Source: Staphylococcus saccharolyticus
GTDB lineage: Bacteria; Bacillota; Bacilli; Staphylococcales; Staphylococcaceae
Assembly (NCBI RefSeq): GCF_900458815.1
Contig: NZ_UHDZ01000001.1
Location: 1,364,001-1,428,000 of the forward strand
Direction of reading: 5' to 3'
Length of the DNA: 64,000 bases
The translations under genes were made by a program, and so were the position numbers. The notes under the pieces are model-generated. The model ran no database searches and was not told the DNA's origin. It saw only the letters and a list, made by a program, of their open reading frames with translations. Every line of letters starts with the position of its first letter. The stretch's first letter is position 1. Of the stretch, positions 41,434 to 51,702 are shown piece by piece.

Positions 41434-42696
41434 CTACATTTTATGACCAGCCATCAGTCCCAAGCGTCCATGTTTTGTTCCTGCATCTGTATAAGAAGTA
41501 GCTTTAGAAATAATACCTTTACCATACTTCAAATGTAAGTAATCAATTGTTTTAGCAAGCTTTTCATCTCTTTTACGTTCATATTCATTAATAAATAAGT
41601 TGAGTTGTCTATCTTTTTCTTCAATAAATTGAGTCAATGATACACTTAATGTTCTATACAATGCATTTTTATCACATAAAAGGTTTGCAAAATAATTAAT
41701 CACTTTAAAAATCTCTCTCTCCAAATTTGTAGGATCTTCCAATGTATATTGTTTATGCACCCCTCCACCTTCCGCATATCCAAATGAAAAATGAATGGTA
41801 CGTGCTAGCTTTTTTTGCGCTCTCAAACGACTAGCAACATCTTCAATCAACTCTTGCATAACGATTTTCGATTCTTCAAATTGATAATCTCTCATTAATA
41901 TTTGACTTTTACATATTGAAGGATTGGTCACTTTGTATTTTTCTCTAATTTTACTTTGATCAATACCGTTAGCATGTAAATGCATATCTACACCTAAAAT
42001 TCCAAAGTCACGCTTTAAGTAACGATATGGATATTTTGCTAAATCTCCGATTGTAAATATTCCTCTTTTATTCAATTTCTTTTCTGTACGCTTATTAATT
42101 CCCCAAAAATCTCTGAGAGGTTGAATAGGCCATAATTTTTTAGGTACATCTTGATAACGCCATTCTGCTATTCCATCTTTTGTATGTTTTGCTTCTATAT
42201 CCATAGCAACCTTACTTAATAACATATTTGAACCAATTCCAACAGTACAATGAATCCCTGTCTCTTCTAATATTTCACTTTGCAATCTTTTACAAAAAGC
42301 ACAGACTGTAGAATTAAATCTATGGTAACTATCTGTTACATCCATGAAAAACTCATCAATGCTATATTGATGTAAGTCTTCCGGTGGTACATAGCGTAAT
42401 GCAATTTTCGAAATAGCAACAGATATATTCAAATACTTTCTCATACTCGGATTAATAATATAAATATCGTTGCGATGTGGTATTTCAAAGAGTCTTGAAC
42501 CTGTTTTAATTCCTAGTTCTTTTAACTTTGGAGTCGCTGCTAAAACTACTGAGCCTTGTCTTTTAGTATCAGCTACAACTGCTAATTTTGTAGTTAACGG
42601 ATCTAAACCTTTTTCCATACATGAAACACTCGCAAAGAAACTTTTTTGATCAATACATAATACATCCCTATCTTCTAATAAATTATAGTCATACAT
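41434..42696 (-). CDS. Y-family (UmuC/UvrX-like) DNA polymerase, SOS-controlled
   Basis: 420 residues from MYDYNLLEDRDVLCIDQKSF; the ATG at 42696-42694 has GGGAGG seven bases upstream, so the longer reading with 13 extra residues is rejected. LCIDQKSFFASV holds the first metal ligand and YSIDEFFMDV the catalytic D-E pair (about 112-121); helix-hairpin-helix and little-finger domains follow. It would perform translesion synthesis. Two LexA-type sites lie at 42730-42770. This is the chromosomal UmuC-like gene of staphylococci and is distinct from DinB. Confidence 0.88.
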   Translation of the reverse strand: MYDYNLLEDRDVLCIDQKSFFASVSCMEKGLDPLTTKLAVVADTKRQGSVVLAATPKLKELGIKTGSRLFEIPHRNDIYIINPSMRKYLNISVAISKIALRYVPPEDLHQYSIDEFFMDVTDSYHRFNSTVCAFCKRLQSEILEETGIHCTVGIGSNMLLSKVAMDIEAKHTKDGIAEWRYQDVPKKLWPIQPLRDFWGINKRTEKKLNKRGIFTIGDLAKYPYRYLKRDFGILGVDMHLHANGIDQSKIREKYKVTNPSICKSQILMRDYQFEESKIVMQELIEDVASRLRAQKKLARTIHFSFGYAEGGGVHKQYTLEDPTNLEREIFKVINYFANLLCDKNALYRTLSVSLTQFIEEKDRQLNLFINEYERKRDEKLAKTIDYLHLKYGKGIISKATSYTDAGTKHGRLGLMAGHKM

Positions 42697-42729
42697 AACT
42701 ATGCCTCCCTTACATAGCACATTATATAC

Positions 42730-42770
42730 AAACATTTGTTCTCAATCAACAAAAATAGGAACAAATGTTC
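42730..42770. promoter_or_regulatory. Paired SOS (LexA) boxes
   Basis: GAACAAATGTTC (42759-42770) is a perfect GAAC-N4-GTTC palindrome; AAACATTTGTTC (42730-42741) matches with one change. They lie 34 and 63 bases upstream of the polymerase start; they may also face the tautomerase gene. Confidence 0.75.
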
Positions 42771-42854
42771 TATTCATGGATGAATCATCAAATCTATCGC
42801 TTTTCATGCTATACTAAAAAGGTAATATTTATTTAACAAAGGAGGATGTTATTT

Positions 42855-43040
42855 ATGCCTATCGTAAATATAAAATTATTAGAAGGACGTTCTGACGAAC
42901 AATTAAAAGATTTAGTTACTGAGGTAACTCAAGCTGTAGAAAAAACTACTGGAGCGAGTAAAGAAGCCATACATGTGGTTATTGAAGAAATGCAAAAGAA
43001 TCACTACGCTGTGGGTGGCGTTAGAAAGTCTGACCAATAA
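42855..43040 (+). CDS. 4-Oxalocrotonate tautomerase family enzyme
   Basis: 61 residues from MPIVNIKLLEGRSDEQLKDL. The start at 42855 is fixed by Pro as second residue, the catalytic base after removal of Met; GGAGG lies nine bases upstream. The family forms hexamers of tiny subunits that move double bonds in keto acids. The chromosomal staphylococcal copy has no known substrate. Confidence 0.88.
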   Translation: MPIVNIKLLEGRSDEQLKDLVTEVTQAVEKTTGASKEAIHVVIEEMQKNHYAVGGVRKSDQ

Positions 43041-43050
43041 ATTGATAAAA

Positions 43051-43100
43051 ACCCCTGAGAAAAGGAATTGTCATTTCACAAAACCTTCTATCTCAGGGGT
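43051..43100. terminator. Terminator between the tautomerase gene and msrR
   Basis: ACCCCTGAGA (43051-43060) pairs perfectly with TCTCAGGGGT (43091-43100); the interior also pairs in part. It sits between convergent genes. Confidence 0.75.
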
Positions 43101-43137
43101 AAAGTATATTTATCAATTGACCAGATTTCTAATTATT

Positions 43138-44130
43138 TTAATTCTTATCTTCAAAGAATTTTTGTATTGCTTCTTTATTTTTATTAGTATCTATTTGAAG
43201 CGCACTTCCGTCGTTATTAGTATTAATGTCTTGATAGCTATTTTTAATAGGTATAGTTAAAGATTTAACATCTTTATCACCACGAATTCCAAAGCTTAAG
43301 CCAGTTTGAAAAATAGCTGAATTAGGCATGTCAGTGTTAACGTAACCTCTTAGGGTGCCAGCGACTTTCGGTAATTTAGCAACTGTATTGAAATTTACTA
43401 ATTCTTGTTTTAACGTTTGCATCACTTGCTGTTGACGTCGAACACGTCCAAAATCACCTTCAGCATCATGACGGAATCTCGCATAACCTAGTAACTCTTT
43501 ACCATTTAAATTATGATGACCTTTTTTCAATGACACCCCAATATTTTCGGACATATCTTTTTCAACATCTATAGGAACACCTTTAGGTTCTAATTCATCA
43601 ATCATTTTCTCAAATCCAGTAAAATCAATAACGGCGTAATATTCAGGGTTGATTCCTAAATTTTTATTAAGCGTTTTTCTTAATAATTCAGGACCTCCCA
43701 GTGAATAGGCAGCATTAATCTTATACTTATCATAACCAGGAATATCCGCATAAATGTCTCTCATTACAGACATCATTTTCATCTTCTTATTTACATAATC
43801 ATATTGGACAATCATGATTGAATCCGTACGAGATTTTCCTCCTTGCGCTTTATCAGCACCAAGAACAAGAACCGAAATCTTCCCATCATTTTTGATTGCA
43901 CCATTAAATTTATGCAACTTAACATCTTTTGCGTGTTCTTTAGCATATTTCATACCACTGTTATATTGATGCGTAATATAAACAATTAAAGAGATAAGAA
44001 TAATGAGAATAATTAAAATGATAAAAGGTAATTTACGTAGTCGTTCTGTCTTTCGTCGCCTAGAAGGTGTCGAAGTTGTGCCTGTGTGTCGTCGATACTC
44101 TGTTTCTCTAATATCCTTCTGTTCAGTCAT
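43138..44130 (-). CDS. msrR: LytR-CpsA-Psr family protein MsrR (LcpA)
   Basis: 330 residues. Basic cytosolic N-terminus with [10 protein letters not shown], one span (about 33-53), then the extracellular LCP domain: [20 protein letters not shown] (about 85-104) with the pyrophosphate-binding Arg and Asp, [20 protein letters not shown], and [20 protein letters not shown] (about 217-236). It attaches wall teichoic acid or similar polymers to peptidoglycan; in S. aureus it affects beta-lactam and teicoplanin response. It is divergent from msrA, as in S. aureus. Confidence 0.9.
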   Translation of the reverse strand: MTEQKDIRETEYRRHTGTTSTPSRRRKTERLRKLPFIILIILIILISLIVYITHQYNSGMKYAKEHAKDVKLHKFNGAIKNDGKISVLVLGADKAQGGKSRTDSIMIVQYDYVNKKMKMMSVMRDIYADIPGYDKYKINAAYSLGGPELLRKTLNKNLGINPEYYAVIDFTGFEKMIDELEPKGVPIDVEKDMSENIGVSLKKGHHNLNGKELLGYARFRHDAEGDFGRVRRQQQVMQTLKQELVNFNTVAKLPKVAGTLRGYVNTDMPNSAIFQTGLSFGIRGDKDVKSLTIPIKNSYQDINTNNDGSALQIDTNKNKEAIQKFFEDKN

Positions 44131-44265
44131 ATTTACCTACCTTATATCTTCAAAATTACATATCTATATACTATAATTAATATGTATTAACGTTATAGAA
44201 AAAGTATTCAAATTGCAAGAGTTTTTTTATAAATGGTACTAAGGTCTAATGAAAGGGTGTCAAAA

Positions 44266-44778
44266 ATGAATATTAATACAGCATACTTTGCTGGTGGTTG
44301 TTTCTGGTGTATGACCAAACCTTTCGATAAATTTGATGGTATTGAAAAAGTAACTTCTGGATATATGGGCGGACACACTGAAAATCCTACTTATGAAGAA
44401 GTTAAAAGTGGAAACACTGGGCATTTTGAAGTCGTTAGAATTGAATACGATGTTGCACTCTTTTCATATCATAAACTTTTAGAAATTTTCTTTTCAGTTA
44501 TTGATCCTTTAGATAGTGGTGGTCAATATCAAGATAGAGGTCCTCAATATAAAACTGCAGTATTTTATTCAAACAATAATCAAAAGGAACTAGCTGAACA
44601 ATATATAGAAAATCTTCAAGATAGCCTATACGCTGATAAAGCCATAGTAACAAAAATTTTACCAGCCTCGACTTTCTATCAAGCAGAAGAATATCATCAA
44701 GATTTCTATAAAAAAAATCCACAAAGATATGCTCAAGAGCAACAAGATAGAGCAAATTATCAAGGTGAAAATAATTAA
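44266..44778 (+). CDS. msrA: Peptide methionine sulfoxide reductase MsrA
   Basis: 170 residues from [18 protein letters not shown] 44266 is preceded by AAAGGGTG; the earlier in-frame ATG at 44233 is not. GCFWC (about 11-15) has the catalytic Cys; GHFEVV and [10 protein letters not shown] are conserved. It reduces the S-epimer of methionine sulfoxide. No C-terminal MsrB domain. Confidence 0.93.
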   Translation: MNINTAYFAGGCFWCMTKPFDKFDGIEKVTSGYMGGHTENPTYEEVKSGNTGHFEVVRIEYDVALFSYHKLLEIFFSVIDPLDSGGQYQDRGPQYKTAVFYSNNNQKELAEQYIENLQDSLYADKAIVTKILPASTFYQAEEYHQDFYKKNPQRYAQEQQDRANYQGENN

Positions 44779-44782
44779 AAGA

Positions 44783-44907
44783 GACGAGCTTGGGACATAA
44801 ATAATATGTACAGGCTCTTAAACACTTTAACAATGTGCTTATATCAAACATTTTACAAGTATAAATTGCAGAAGTGGGACAGACTTTATAATAAAGTCTG
44901 TCCCACT
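44783..44907. repeat. Staphylococcal intergenic repeat region with 16-bp hairpin
   Basis: Two units of the GGGACA-type repeat common in staphylococci: GAGCTTGGGACATAAATA at 44786 with a weak GAGC/GCTC stem, and AGTGGGACAGACTTTA (44873-44888) with its perfect complement (44892-44907), loop TAA. The second can act as a terminator for msrA and mprF. Confidence 0.65.
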
Positions 44908-44919
44908 CTGCTCTCTTTT

Positions 44920-47442
44920 TTATTTATGGCGAATAACCTTCATTACTTTCAACATACTTTCCCATAATGAAGCATTTTTTTGATAAACTAAAAATCTTGG
45001 TTCCCAGTTTGGACTATATTTTTCTTTGTATCGTCTTAGACCTTGGAATCGATATAAACCATTAAAATGCTCAAATACTCTTCCTGCTAAACGTTCTCTC
45101 AAATATGAGTAATGCAATTGTCCTACGTTTGAAAGTGTCGCCATTCCCATATTAAAAGCTTTATAACCTTTATTTTTACCCCATAACAACATATGAAGAT
45201 ACAAGCCATCCATAAGTGGCAAATCTAATTCAGGTAACCAGCGAATCAAATCAACAGATATTGCATCATTAAAATATGTCGGCATTAAGCTACAAAAAGC
45301 AATCATTTCTCCATTTTTATCTCTCATTACACCAATTGGTGCCTTGGATAAATAAGATTGAGTAAATTGTCCTACAGAAAAATGCATCTCATTTCTACCA
45401 TCTAACCATCGATCACTGACATACTTAACTTCATTAAAGAAGTCTTGTGAAAAAGGTGGCTCAATAATTTCAAAAGTAATATCTAAATCATCAAATTTAT
45501 TTAACGTAGCTCTAAAACCACGACGTTTTTTTCCTGAAGTAGTAAATGTAGTTAAATCAATAATTGCTTCTTCACCTAATTTGAAAAATTGATTTCCAAA
45601 ATTATGGTACAACGGCATATATCTATCACTAATTTGATAGAAAATGATATCATACCCTTGATATTCAGCAAATTGATAAAATTCTTCTAATAAAGACTCA
45701 AATGTACTTGGATTTCCAATAGGATCTCCTAAAACCACTAAAGCATTAGCTTTATAACGATACATGAGAAAGGACGCTTTATTTTCATGAATAAAACAAT
45801 CTTTATCACCGCTATAAACAAGATGACTTAAATAATTCCCACCATATTCCTGAATAATTGATTCACATATTGTTAAGTCTGAGATATGATATGGGTGTTT
45901 AAACTTGAAGTCAAATAACCAAGCAATTAACCCAACAATTATCATCACAATGAGAATTGTAATCCAAAAATAGTATCTTAATAATGATGTATCTACTTCG
46001 ATATGATAAATATCTAAAGCATATAAAGTTCCAGCGATTAAAATATGATTTAAATATAATACAATAATGGTTAATAAAAGCATTAGCATAACTTTTCTAA
46101 AGCGCACCGGTTGTTTAAGAACTAGTGCACGACGATAAGCCAACACAAGTAATATAAACATTACAACCAACCATGTTAAAAGTAAAAACGATGCATAAGT
46201 ATAAATCGTTGCTCCAGCAATTAAAACGATAGATAACAACGCATAAATGATTGCTCTACGACTACGTTTGAATATACCTCTTACATTTAAAATCAGTAAC
46301 AAACATGCACTTGTCTGAATAGATAGTGTGAGATAATAGGCAAAATGATCATCATCATATAAGCCATCATACACAATTGTTAAATTATTTATTAAAAAAA
46401 TAATACTCGTCAAAAATATTAAAATTGCTAATGAGAAGGAAGGTATTTTAGCTAAAATATCTTTCTGATAAGATCTTAAAAATGATGTGACATCTTTAGC
46501 TGGCACAAAATATTTTGAACCTTCAATGTATTTTTTTGCAGTTGTACCAAATTCAAAAGTAGATAATACTAATGCAATGATTACAGGTACAAAATAATAC
46601 GCAAAACGATACAATACAAGTGCTAAAAGTATTTTTTCTTCTGACACATTAAGAGACTTTAATCCTAATAAAACGACTAAATCAAAAGCACCAAAACCAC
46701 CTGGAATGAAACTCACTAATCCAGATAAAGCAGCTATCACAAAAATTCCGACAAATGTAATAAACGAAATGTGTATACCAACGATTAATGCTGAAAAGTA
46801 TAACACCGTAGCCGCTGCTATCCATTCAATACAAGAAACTAACGTACAGTATACACCCATAAAACGATTTGCCTTGTCAGCGGGTTTTACTATTGTATAA
46901 ATGATAAATACAGGCAAGAATAATGCCACGATATACAAAATCCAACGTACCCAAGAAATTTCATCTATCATATGCGATACATTGAATACATGCATGACGA
47001 CTAAAATGGACAACAAACTTAGACCCGTTAACATTGAAATCAAGATAATTGAGATATAATGTACAAGCTTTTTAGTGTCTCTCGTATAATTTTTATAAAC
47101 AAATGCTCTCACACCTGCTCCGATAAAACCACCAAATCCTATAATAGAGTTAAGGGCGTTAATAATATAACTTACTCTTAACACTCTCATAATAGGTATT
47201 TTCAATTTTAATGATTTTACTAAAATAATGTCATAAAAAGATAGGAGAATCAGCGAAAGCCCCCCACCTGTAAACAATAACACTAACCACAATCTATTTA
47301 TTTTGCCGAATTGCATTAAAATATCTTTAAAATTAATATGAGATAGTTCCCGATACAACGTAAATACAACAAAAATAAATAACGCTGCAGCGAAAATAAA
47401 TTTTAATATTGACAATAATTTACTTTTTAATTCTTGCGTCAT
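44920..47442 (-). CDS. mprF: Phosphatidylglycerol lysyltransferase/flippase MprF
   Basis: 840 residues. The first about 500 residues hold some 14 membrane spans (flippase part, including [20 protein letters not shown] near 240-260); the C-terminal DUF2156 synthase domain follows, with GDPIGNP (about 570) and [13 protein letters not shown] near 785. It moves lysine from lysyl-tRNA to phosphatidylglycerol and flips the product, lowering envelope charge and giving tolerance to cationic peptides. Intact over 2.5 kb. Confidence 0.95.
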   Translation of the reverse strand: MTQELKSKLLSILKFIFAAALFIFVVFTLYRELSHINFKDILMQFGKINRLWLVLLFTGGGLSLILLSFYDIILVKSLKLKIPIMRVLRVSYIINALNSIIGFGGFIGAGVRAFVYKNYTRDTKKLVHYISIILISMLTGLSLLSILVVMHVFNVSHMIDEISWVRWILYIVALFLPVFIIYTIVKPADKANRFMGVYCTLVSCIEWIAAATVLYFSALIVGIHISFITFVGIFVIAALSGLVSFIPGGFGAFDLVVLLGLKSLNVSEEKILLALVLYRFAYYFVPVIIALVLSTFEFGTTAKKYIEGSKYFVPAKDVTSFLRSYQKDILAKIPSFSLAILIFLTSIIFLINNLTIVYDGLYDDDHFAYYLTLSIQTSACLLLILNVRGIFKRSRRAIIYALLSIVLIAGATIYTYASFLLLTWLVVMFILLVLAYRRALVLKQPVRFRKVMLMLLLTIIVLYLNHILIAGTLYALDIYHIEVDTSLLRYYFWITILIVMIIVGLIAWLFDFKFKHPYHISDLTICESIIQEYGGNYLSHLVYSGDKDCFIHENKASFLMYRYKANALVVLGDPIGNPSTFESLLEEFYQFAEYQGYDIIFYQISDRYMPLYHNFGNQFFKLGEEAIIDLTTFTTSGKKRRGFRATLNKFDDLDITFEIIEPPFSQDFFNEVKYVSDRWLDGRNEMHFSVGQFTQSYLSKAPIGVMRDKNGEMIAFCSLMPTYFNDAISVDLIRWLPELDLPLMDGLYLHMLLWGKNKGYKAFNMGMATLSNVGQLHYSYLRERLAGRVFEHFNGLYRFQGLRRYKEKYSPNWEPRFLVYQKNASLWESMLKVMKVIRHK

Positions 47443-47578
47443 TTTTTCACTTCAATTCTAGTTAAATATAATTCATGTCAAAAATATATCACAAAGATAT
47501 TATTTATAGAATATCATTGAGCGATATGAATCTAACATTATTGTAATACTCATATCACTTCAGCTTCTAGTGTGTATA

Positions 47579-47607
47579 AAAAAGAATCCTCAATTGTTGA
47601 GGATTCT
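47579..47607 (-). terminator. Terminator of the AI-2E family gene
   Basis: AGAATCCTCAA (47583-47593) with TTGAGGATTCT (47597-47607), three-base loop, T run on the minus strand. Confidence 0.8.
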
Positions 47608-47637
47608 AGCTTATCGACAAAGTATATTTTAATATTT

Positions 47638-48852
47638 TTATTCGGTAATTTCTTCTTCCTTTTTAATATTATACTCACCTGCATCATTACCATAATAACG
47701 ATTATATCTACGTTTAAATAACAAGAATATGTGAGAAACTAATACTTTAAGCACTGCATATAATGGTATACCAATAATTACACCAACAATACCCATTAAA
47801 TTTCCTGCACATAACAGGATGAATATAATTGTTAAAGGATGGATTTTTAAAGTTTTACCCATCACATTTGGTGAGATGAAATGTCCTTCGAAAAATTGAA
47901 CTAAAGTCCAAACAACTGCTAATTTAAGTAACATTAATGGAGAAGTAATTATAGCAATAACGATTGCAGGTGAAATCGCAATAGTTGGTCCTAAGTATGG
48001 AACTACACTAGTTACAGCTGCAATACTCGCTAAAACTAAAGCGTATTTTAAGCCAATAATCGTATAACCTATAAATAATAAAATTCCAATACAAAAAGAT
48101 ACAATAATTTGTCCTTGAATATAAGATCCTACTTGAACACTCATTTTTTCAAGTAAATCATGGAAGTCTTTTCTAAATTTAGGAGGCATAATTTTAGTAG
48201 AATAGTCTTTAAACTTATGCCCATCCTTTAACATAAAGAACAATACAAAAGGTGTAGTAACAATAACTACTCCAATATTAGCAACTGCTTCAGCAAATGA
48301 GGCAAGTTTTGACCCGAAACCATCAGAGTAGTCAGATAACATCGAAGGAATCTTTTTCTGAGCTGTTTCTAACCAGTCATTAGCTTGACTCATATATCCA
48401 GATAGAAACGAATTATTAGTAATTTTATCGACTGACTGTGTAATCTTATGAAAATAATTAGGTGAATTTTTAACAAAGCTTTCAATCTGTGAACCAATAA
48501 CCGGAATAAGTAAATTTACAATCAATGTAATAATGCCAACAATAGCAACATAGATAATTGTAATACCTAACAATCTAGGAATTCGATAACGTTCCATTAA
48601 GTTCACGATAGGATTAAATAAATAGAATAATACTAGTGAAACGATGATTGGTGCTGCAATTGTATTAAATACAATAATAAAAGGTTGAAATACATATGAA
48701 ATCTTATCAAAAATAAATATAACAATTCCTAATAAAACTAATGCACTCAAACCATATATTAAATCATTACCTCCTAAAAACCTCATAAATTGAGTTTCAG
48801 ATAAACTGAAAAAGTGACTTTTCTTGCCACTTACTCTATTTTCGTTTTTCAT
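47638..48852 (-). CDS. AI-2E family membrane transporter
   Basis: 404 residues from the ATG at 48852-48850 (MKNENRVSGKKSHFF), with GGTG upstream; GTG at 48864 is an alternative. Seven or eight spans with a central ectodomain (about 110-200) and the conserved VVPYLGPTIAISPAIVIAII (about 280-300). The family was named for AI-2 export in E. coli, but Gram-positive members include cation antiporters; the substrate is not known here. Confidence 0.8.
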   Translation of the reverse strand: MKNENRVSGKKSHFFSLSETQFMRFLGGNDLIYGLSALVLLGIVIFIFDKISYVFQPFIIVFNTIAAPIIVSLVLFYLFNPIVNLMERYRIPRLLGITIIYVAIVGIITLIVNLLIPVIGSQIESFVKNSPNYFHKITQSVDKITNNSFLSGYMSQANDWLETAQKKIPSMLSDYSDGFGSKLASFAEAVANIGVVIVTTPFVLFFMLKDGHKFKDYSTKIMPPKFRKDFHDLLEKMSVQVGSYIQGQIIVSFCIGILLFIGYTIIGLKYALVLASIAAVTSVVPYLGPTIAISPAIVIAIITSPLMLLKLAVVWTLVQFFEGHFISPNVMGKTLKIHPLTIIFILLCAGNLMGIVGVIIGIPLYAVLKVLVSHIFLLFKRRYNRYYGNDAGEYNIKKEEEITE

Positions 48853-49007
48853 TAAATTCACCACACCTTAAGTTAATAAGTCTATTAAAACACTCGTTTT
48901 TTAGTTTGATTGTATTTTAAAATCAATACATTTGAAAGCACAATATTTGTCATAACACAAATTGATTGATTTAAATCATAATTGCTAAAATGTTTTATTT
49001 TTAGATT

Positions 49008-49856
49008 TTACTTTTTATTAATTTGTGCTTCGAAATGATAAATATGCAAAGTAAGATAGACAATCTCTGATTCATATACATTAACATTAAACTCTCTTTG
49101 GATCATTTTCAAGATTTTATAAGCAGTATTAAAACATCTAGGATATAAATTTTTGACCATCATTATAAAGTTATCTTGTGCTTCTATGTATTCACCTTTA
49201 TTAAGCTTGTATATTAAAAATTGTATATGCCTAATAAAACGTTGATACTGAATTGTTGTTTTATTTATTTCATGTTTCAAGTCTGTTTCAATAATAGTCA
49301 TACTTTTATTGATTAATTTATTTACCACTGAGATGTCATGAATAGATAATTTTTTAGAATTAGAAGCGATATGTAGCGCTATAAAGCCTATTTCATCTTC
49401 TGGAAAATATACATCTAATGTTTGATTTAATTTATTAATTACCCTCTTAGCTACTTCATAAGCATCACTATAGAGATGTTTAGTTTCAATTGCAAATGGA
49501 TTAGAAATCATTTGATTTTGTTTAAGTCTTTTATATGCATAGATGATATGATCAGTAAGTGCAACAATTAAATTTTTGTCGTCTGTAATCATACCTGATT
49601 CAGCAATGATATTCACCGATTCTATAACTGCTTGAACAACGTGATCTTCACCAAGTTCAACAAGCGTTTTATAATGTTCTTGCTGTTGTTGCTGCTCTAA
49701 TTTATATACTTTTTCAATTGAAGCATCATCGTGAATTATCATTCCAACTTTTTTATTAAATCCTATACCTTTTCCTATTAAGACAACTTCTTGATTATTA
49801 CTTGTGCATATGATGACGTTATTATTTAACGTTTTTGTTATTTCGTACTTACTCAT
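49008..49856 (-). CDS. glcT: BglG-family transcription antiterminator GlcT
   Basis: 282 residues from ATG 49856 (MSKYEITKTLNNNVIICTSN). N-terminal RNA-binding CAT domain (about 1-55) with VLIGKGIGFNKKVG, then two PRD domains with regulatory His residues (HVVQAVIES, TDHIIYAY, LHIASNSKK, LTLHIYHF). It binds a ribonucleic antiterminator site in PTS glucose mRNA when dephosphorylated. No PTS gene adjoins it. Confidence 0.88.
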   Translation of the reverse strand: MSKYEITKTLNNNVIICTSNNQEVVLIGKGIGFNKKVGMIIHDDASIEKVYKLEQQQQQEHYKTLVELGEDHVVQAVIESVNIIAESGMITDDKNLIVALTDHIIYAYKRLKQNQMISNPFAIETKHLYSDAYEVAKRVINKLNQTLDVYFPEDEIGFIALHIASNSKKLSIHDISVVNKLINKSMTIIETDLKHEINKTTIQYQRFIRHIQFLIYKLNKGEYIEAQDNFIMMVKNLYPRCFNTAYKILKMIQREFNVNVYESEIVYLTLHIYHFEAQINKK

Positions 49857-49969
49857 CATAATCACCTTTCTAATGTCATTATTAAAATTATAATGCTATT
49901 TTTTTAAAATGAAAAGTAAACAAGTTAGTAGAAAATTATACACAAGTATGACATTTTTATTCTTTTATA

Positions 49970-50011
49970 AAAAACGACTTGATACTTTAATATGAATGAG
50001 TATCAAGTCGT
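49970..50011 (-). terminator. Terminator of the AGCS symporter gene
   Basis: ACGACTTGATACT (49974-49986) with AGTATCAAGTCGT (49999-50011), perfect 13 bp, T run on the minus strand. Confidence 0.85.
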
Positions 50012-50027
50012 AATACTTATAATTTAA

Positions 50028-51491
50028 TTATTTATGATACTCATGTATATGAGTTTGGTGTCCCCAACATTCAATACCAAATAAATTGATTTCTAAATTC
50101 TCAGGCTTAAAGACAGGCTTTTTGCCCTCTCTTCTTTGTCTTTGATAATCCTTCATAACAGCAAATGCGATATTGGAGAGTCCAATGATTGAAATGATGT
50201 TAACAATAGCCATAAGACCCATGAATAAATCGGCAGTATTCCAAACAGTTTCAGTTTTAGCAACTGCGCCGATAAATACTAGGATAACAACAAAACATCT
50301 AAATATGAATAAAAGAACTTTATTATTAGATAAAAATTCAATATTTGATTGTCCGTAATAGTAATTACCTACAACTGATGAAAATGCAAATAAAGTAACA
50401 GCTACAGTTAAGAAAATACCTCCTGCAGATCCTAAATGCTCATTCAAAGCAGATTGTGTAACAGCTACACCTTGTGGCGCATTCTCACCAAATTTCAAAC
50501 CAGAATATAATAAAATCATGATTGCTGTTGCAGTACAAACTAGCATAGTATCAAAAAATACACCTAAAGATTGAATTAAACCTTGTTTAACTGGATGTGG
50601 TACAGCAGCAGTTGCAGCTGCATTCGGGGCAGAACCCATACCAGCTTCATTAGAGAATAAACCACGTTTAATACCTTGCAGAATAGCAGCACCTATAGCT
50701 CCGCCTGTAACCTGTTGAACACCAAAAGCACTTTTAATAATAGTACCAATCATTGGAACAATCTGATCAATATTCAATAATAAAATGACTAATACCATTC
50801 CTATGTAAATAATTGCCATAATAGGTACAATGAGTGAAGACAATGTAGCAATACTACGCACACCACCAAATATTATAGTTGTAGTGATGATTGCTAAAAT
50901 AATACCAGTGATTACTGGACTAATATGATACTGTGTACTAAGCGATTCAGCAATAGTATTAGCTTGTACAGTGTTAAATACAAAGGCAAATGTAATAGTT
51001 ATTAAGACTGCAAAGACAATACCTAACCATTTTTGATTAAGCCCTTTAGTTATGTAATATGCTGGTCCCCCACGGAATCCGCCTTCTTTGTCATGAACCT
51101 TAAAAACTTGTGCAAGCGTTGCTTCCATAAATGCACTAGCTGCACCAATAAATGCAATAATCCACATCCAAAATACTGCTCCAGGCCCACCTAAAACGAT
51201 AGCAGTAGCAACACCAGCAATATTACCAGTGCCCACTCGAGATCCTGCACTAATCGCAAAGGCCTGGAAGGGTGATATTCCTTTTTCACCACTACTTAGA
51301 GTTTCTGGCTTTTCAGTTAAAGCTCTGAACATTTCAGGTAACATTCTTAGTTGAATGAATTTAGAGCTAATTGTAAAGAAAAAACCTGCAGTTAATAGTA
51401 GTCCAATAAGATACTGAGACCATATCAAATCATTCCCGACTTGAACGAAATTCTTAAACCAGCCAGGAATTAAATTATCAAAATCTTGCAA
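50028..51491 (-). CDS. Sodium:alanine/glycine symporter (AGCS/AlsT family)
   Basis: 487 residues, about ten spans. Conserved segments: AISAGSRVGTGNIAGVATAI (about 86-105) and KRGLFSNEAGMGSAPNAAAT (about 269-288), the AGCS signatures. It takes up small neutral amino acids with sodium. The C-terminus is a polar tail. Monocistronic. Confidence 0.9.
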   Translation of the reverse strand: MQDFDNLIPGWFKNFVQVGNDLIWSQYLIGLLLTAGFFFTISSKFIQLRMLPEMFRALTEKPETLSSGEKGISPFQAFAISAGSRVGTGNIAGVATAIVLGGPGAVFWMWIIAFIGAASAFMEATLAQVFKVHDKEGGFRGGPAYYITKGLNQKWLGIVFAVLITITFAFVFNTVQANTIAESLSTQYHISPVITGIILAIITTTIIFGGVRSIATLSSLIVPIMAIIYIGMVLVILLLNIDQIVPMIGTIIKSAFGVQQVTGGAIGAAILQGIKRGLFSNEAGMGSAPNAAATAAVPHPVKQGLIQSLGVFFDTMLVCTATAIMILLYSGLKFGENAPQGVAVTQSALNEHLGSAGGIFLTVAVTLFAFSSVVGNYYYGQSNIEFLSNNKVLLFIFRCFVVILVFIGAVAKTETVWNTADLFMGLMAIVNIISIIGLSNIAFAVMKDYQRQRREGKKPVFKPENLEINLFGIECWGHQTHIHEYHK

Positions 51492-51702
51492 ACCGAATCC
51501 CTCTCATCCACTTAAATTAATAGTCTTAAACGCACTAAGAGATTTATGCTGTATATTTATCATCAAAAATTTAGAATTACTATATTGAAATCATATCACA
51601 TTCATTTTTGATAGCTTAAATTAGACATAAATCCCTTGTACTCATTTTTGTTAATATTATTAATTTTTATTTTATCATTTTATTTTGCAGTTGCATATAC
51701 TT

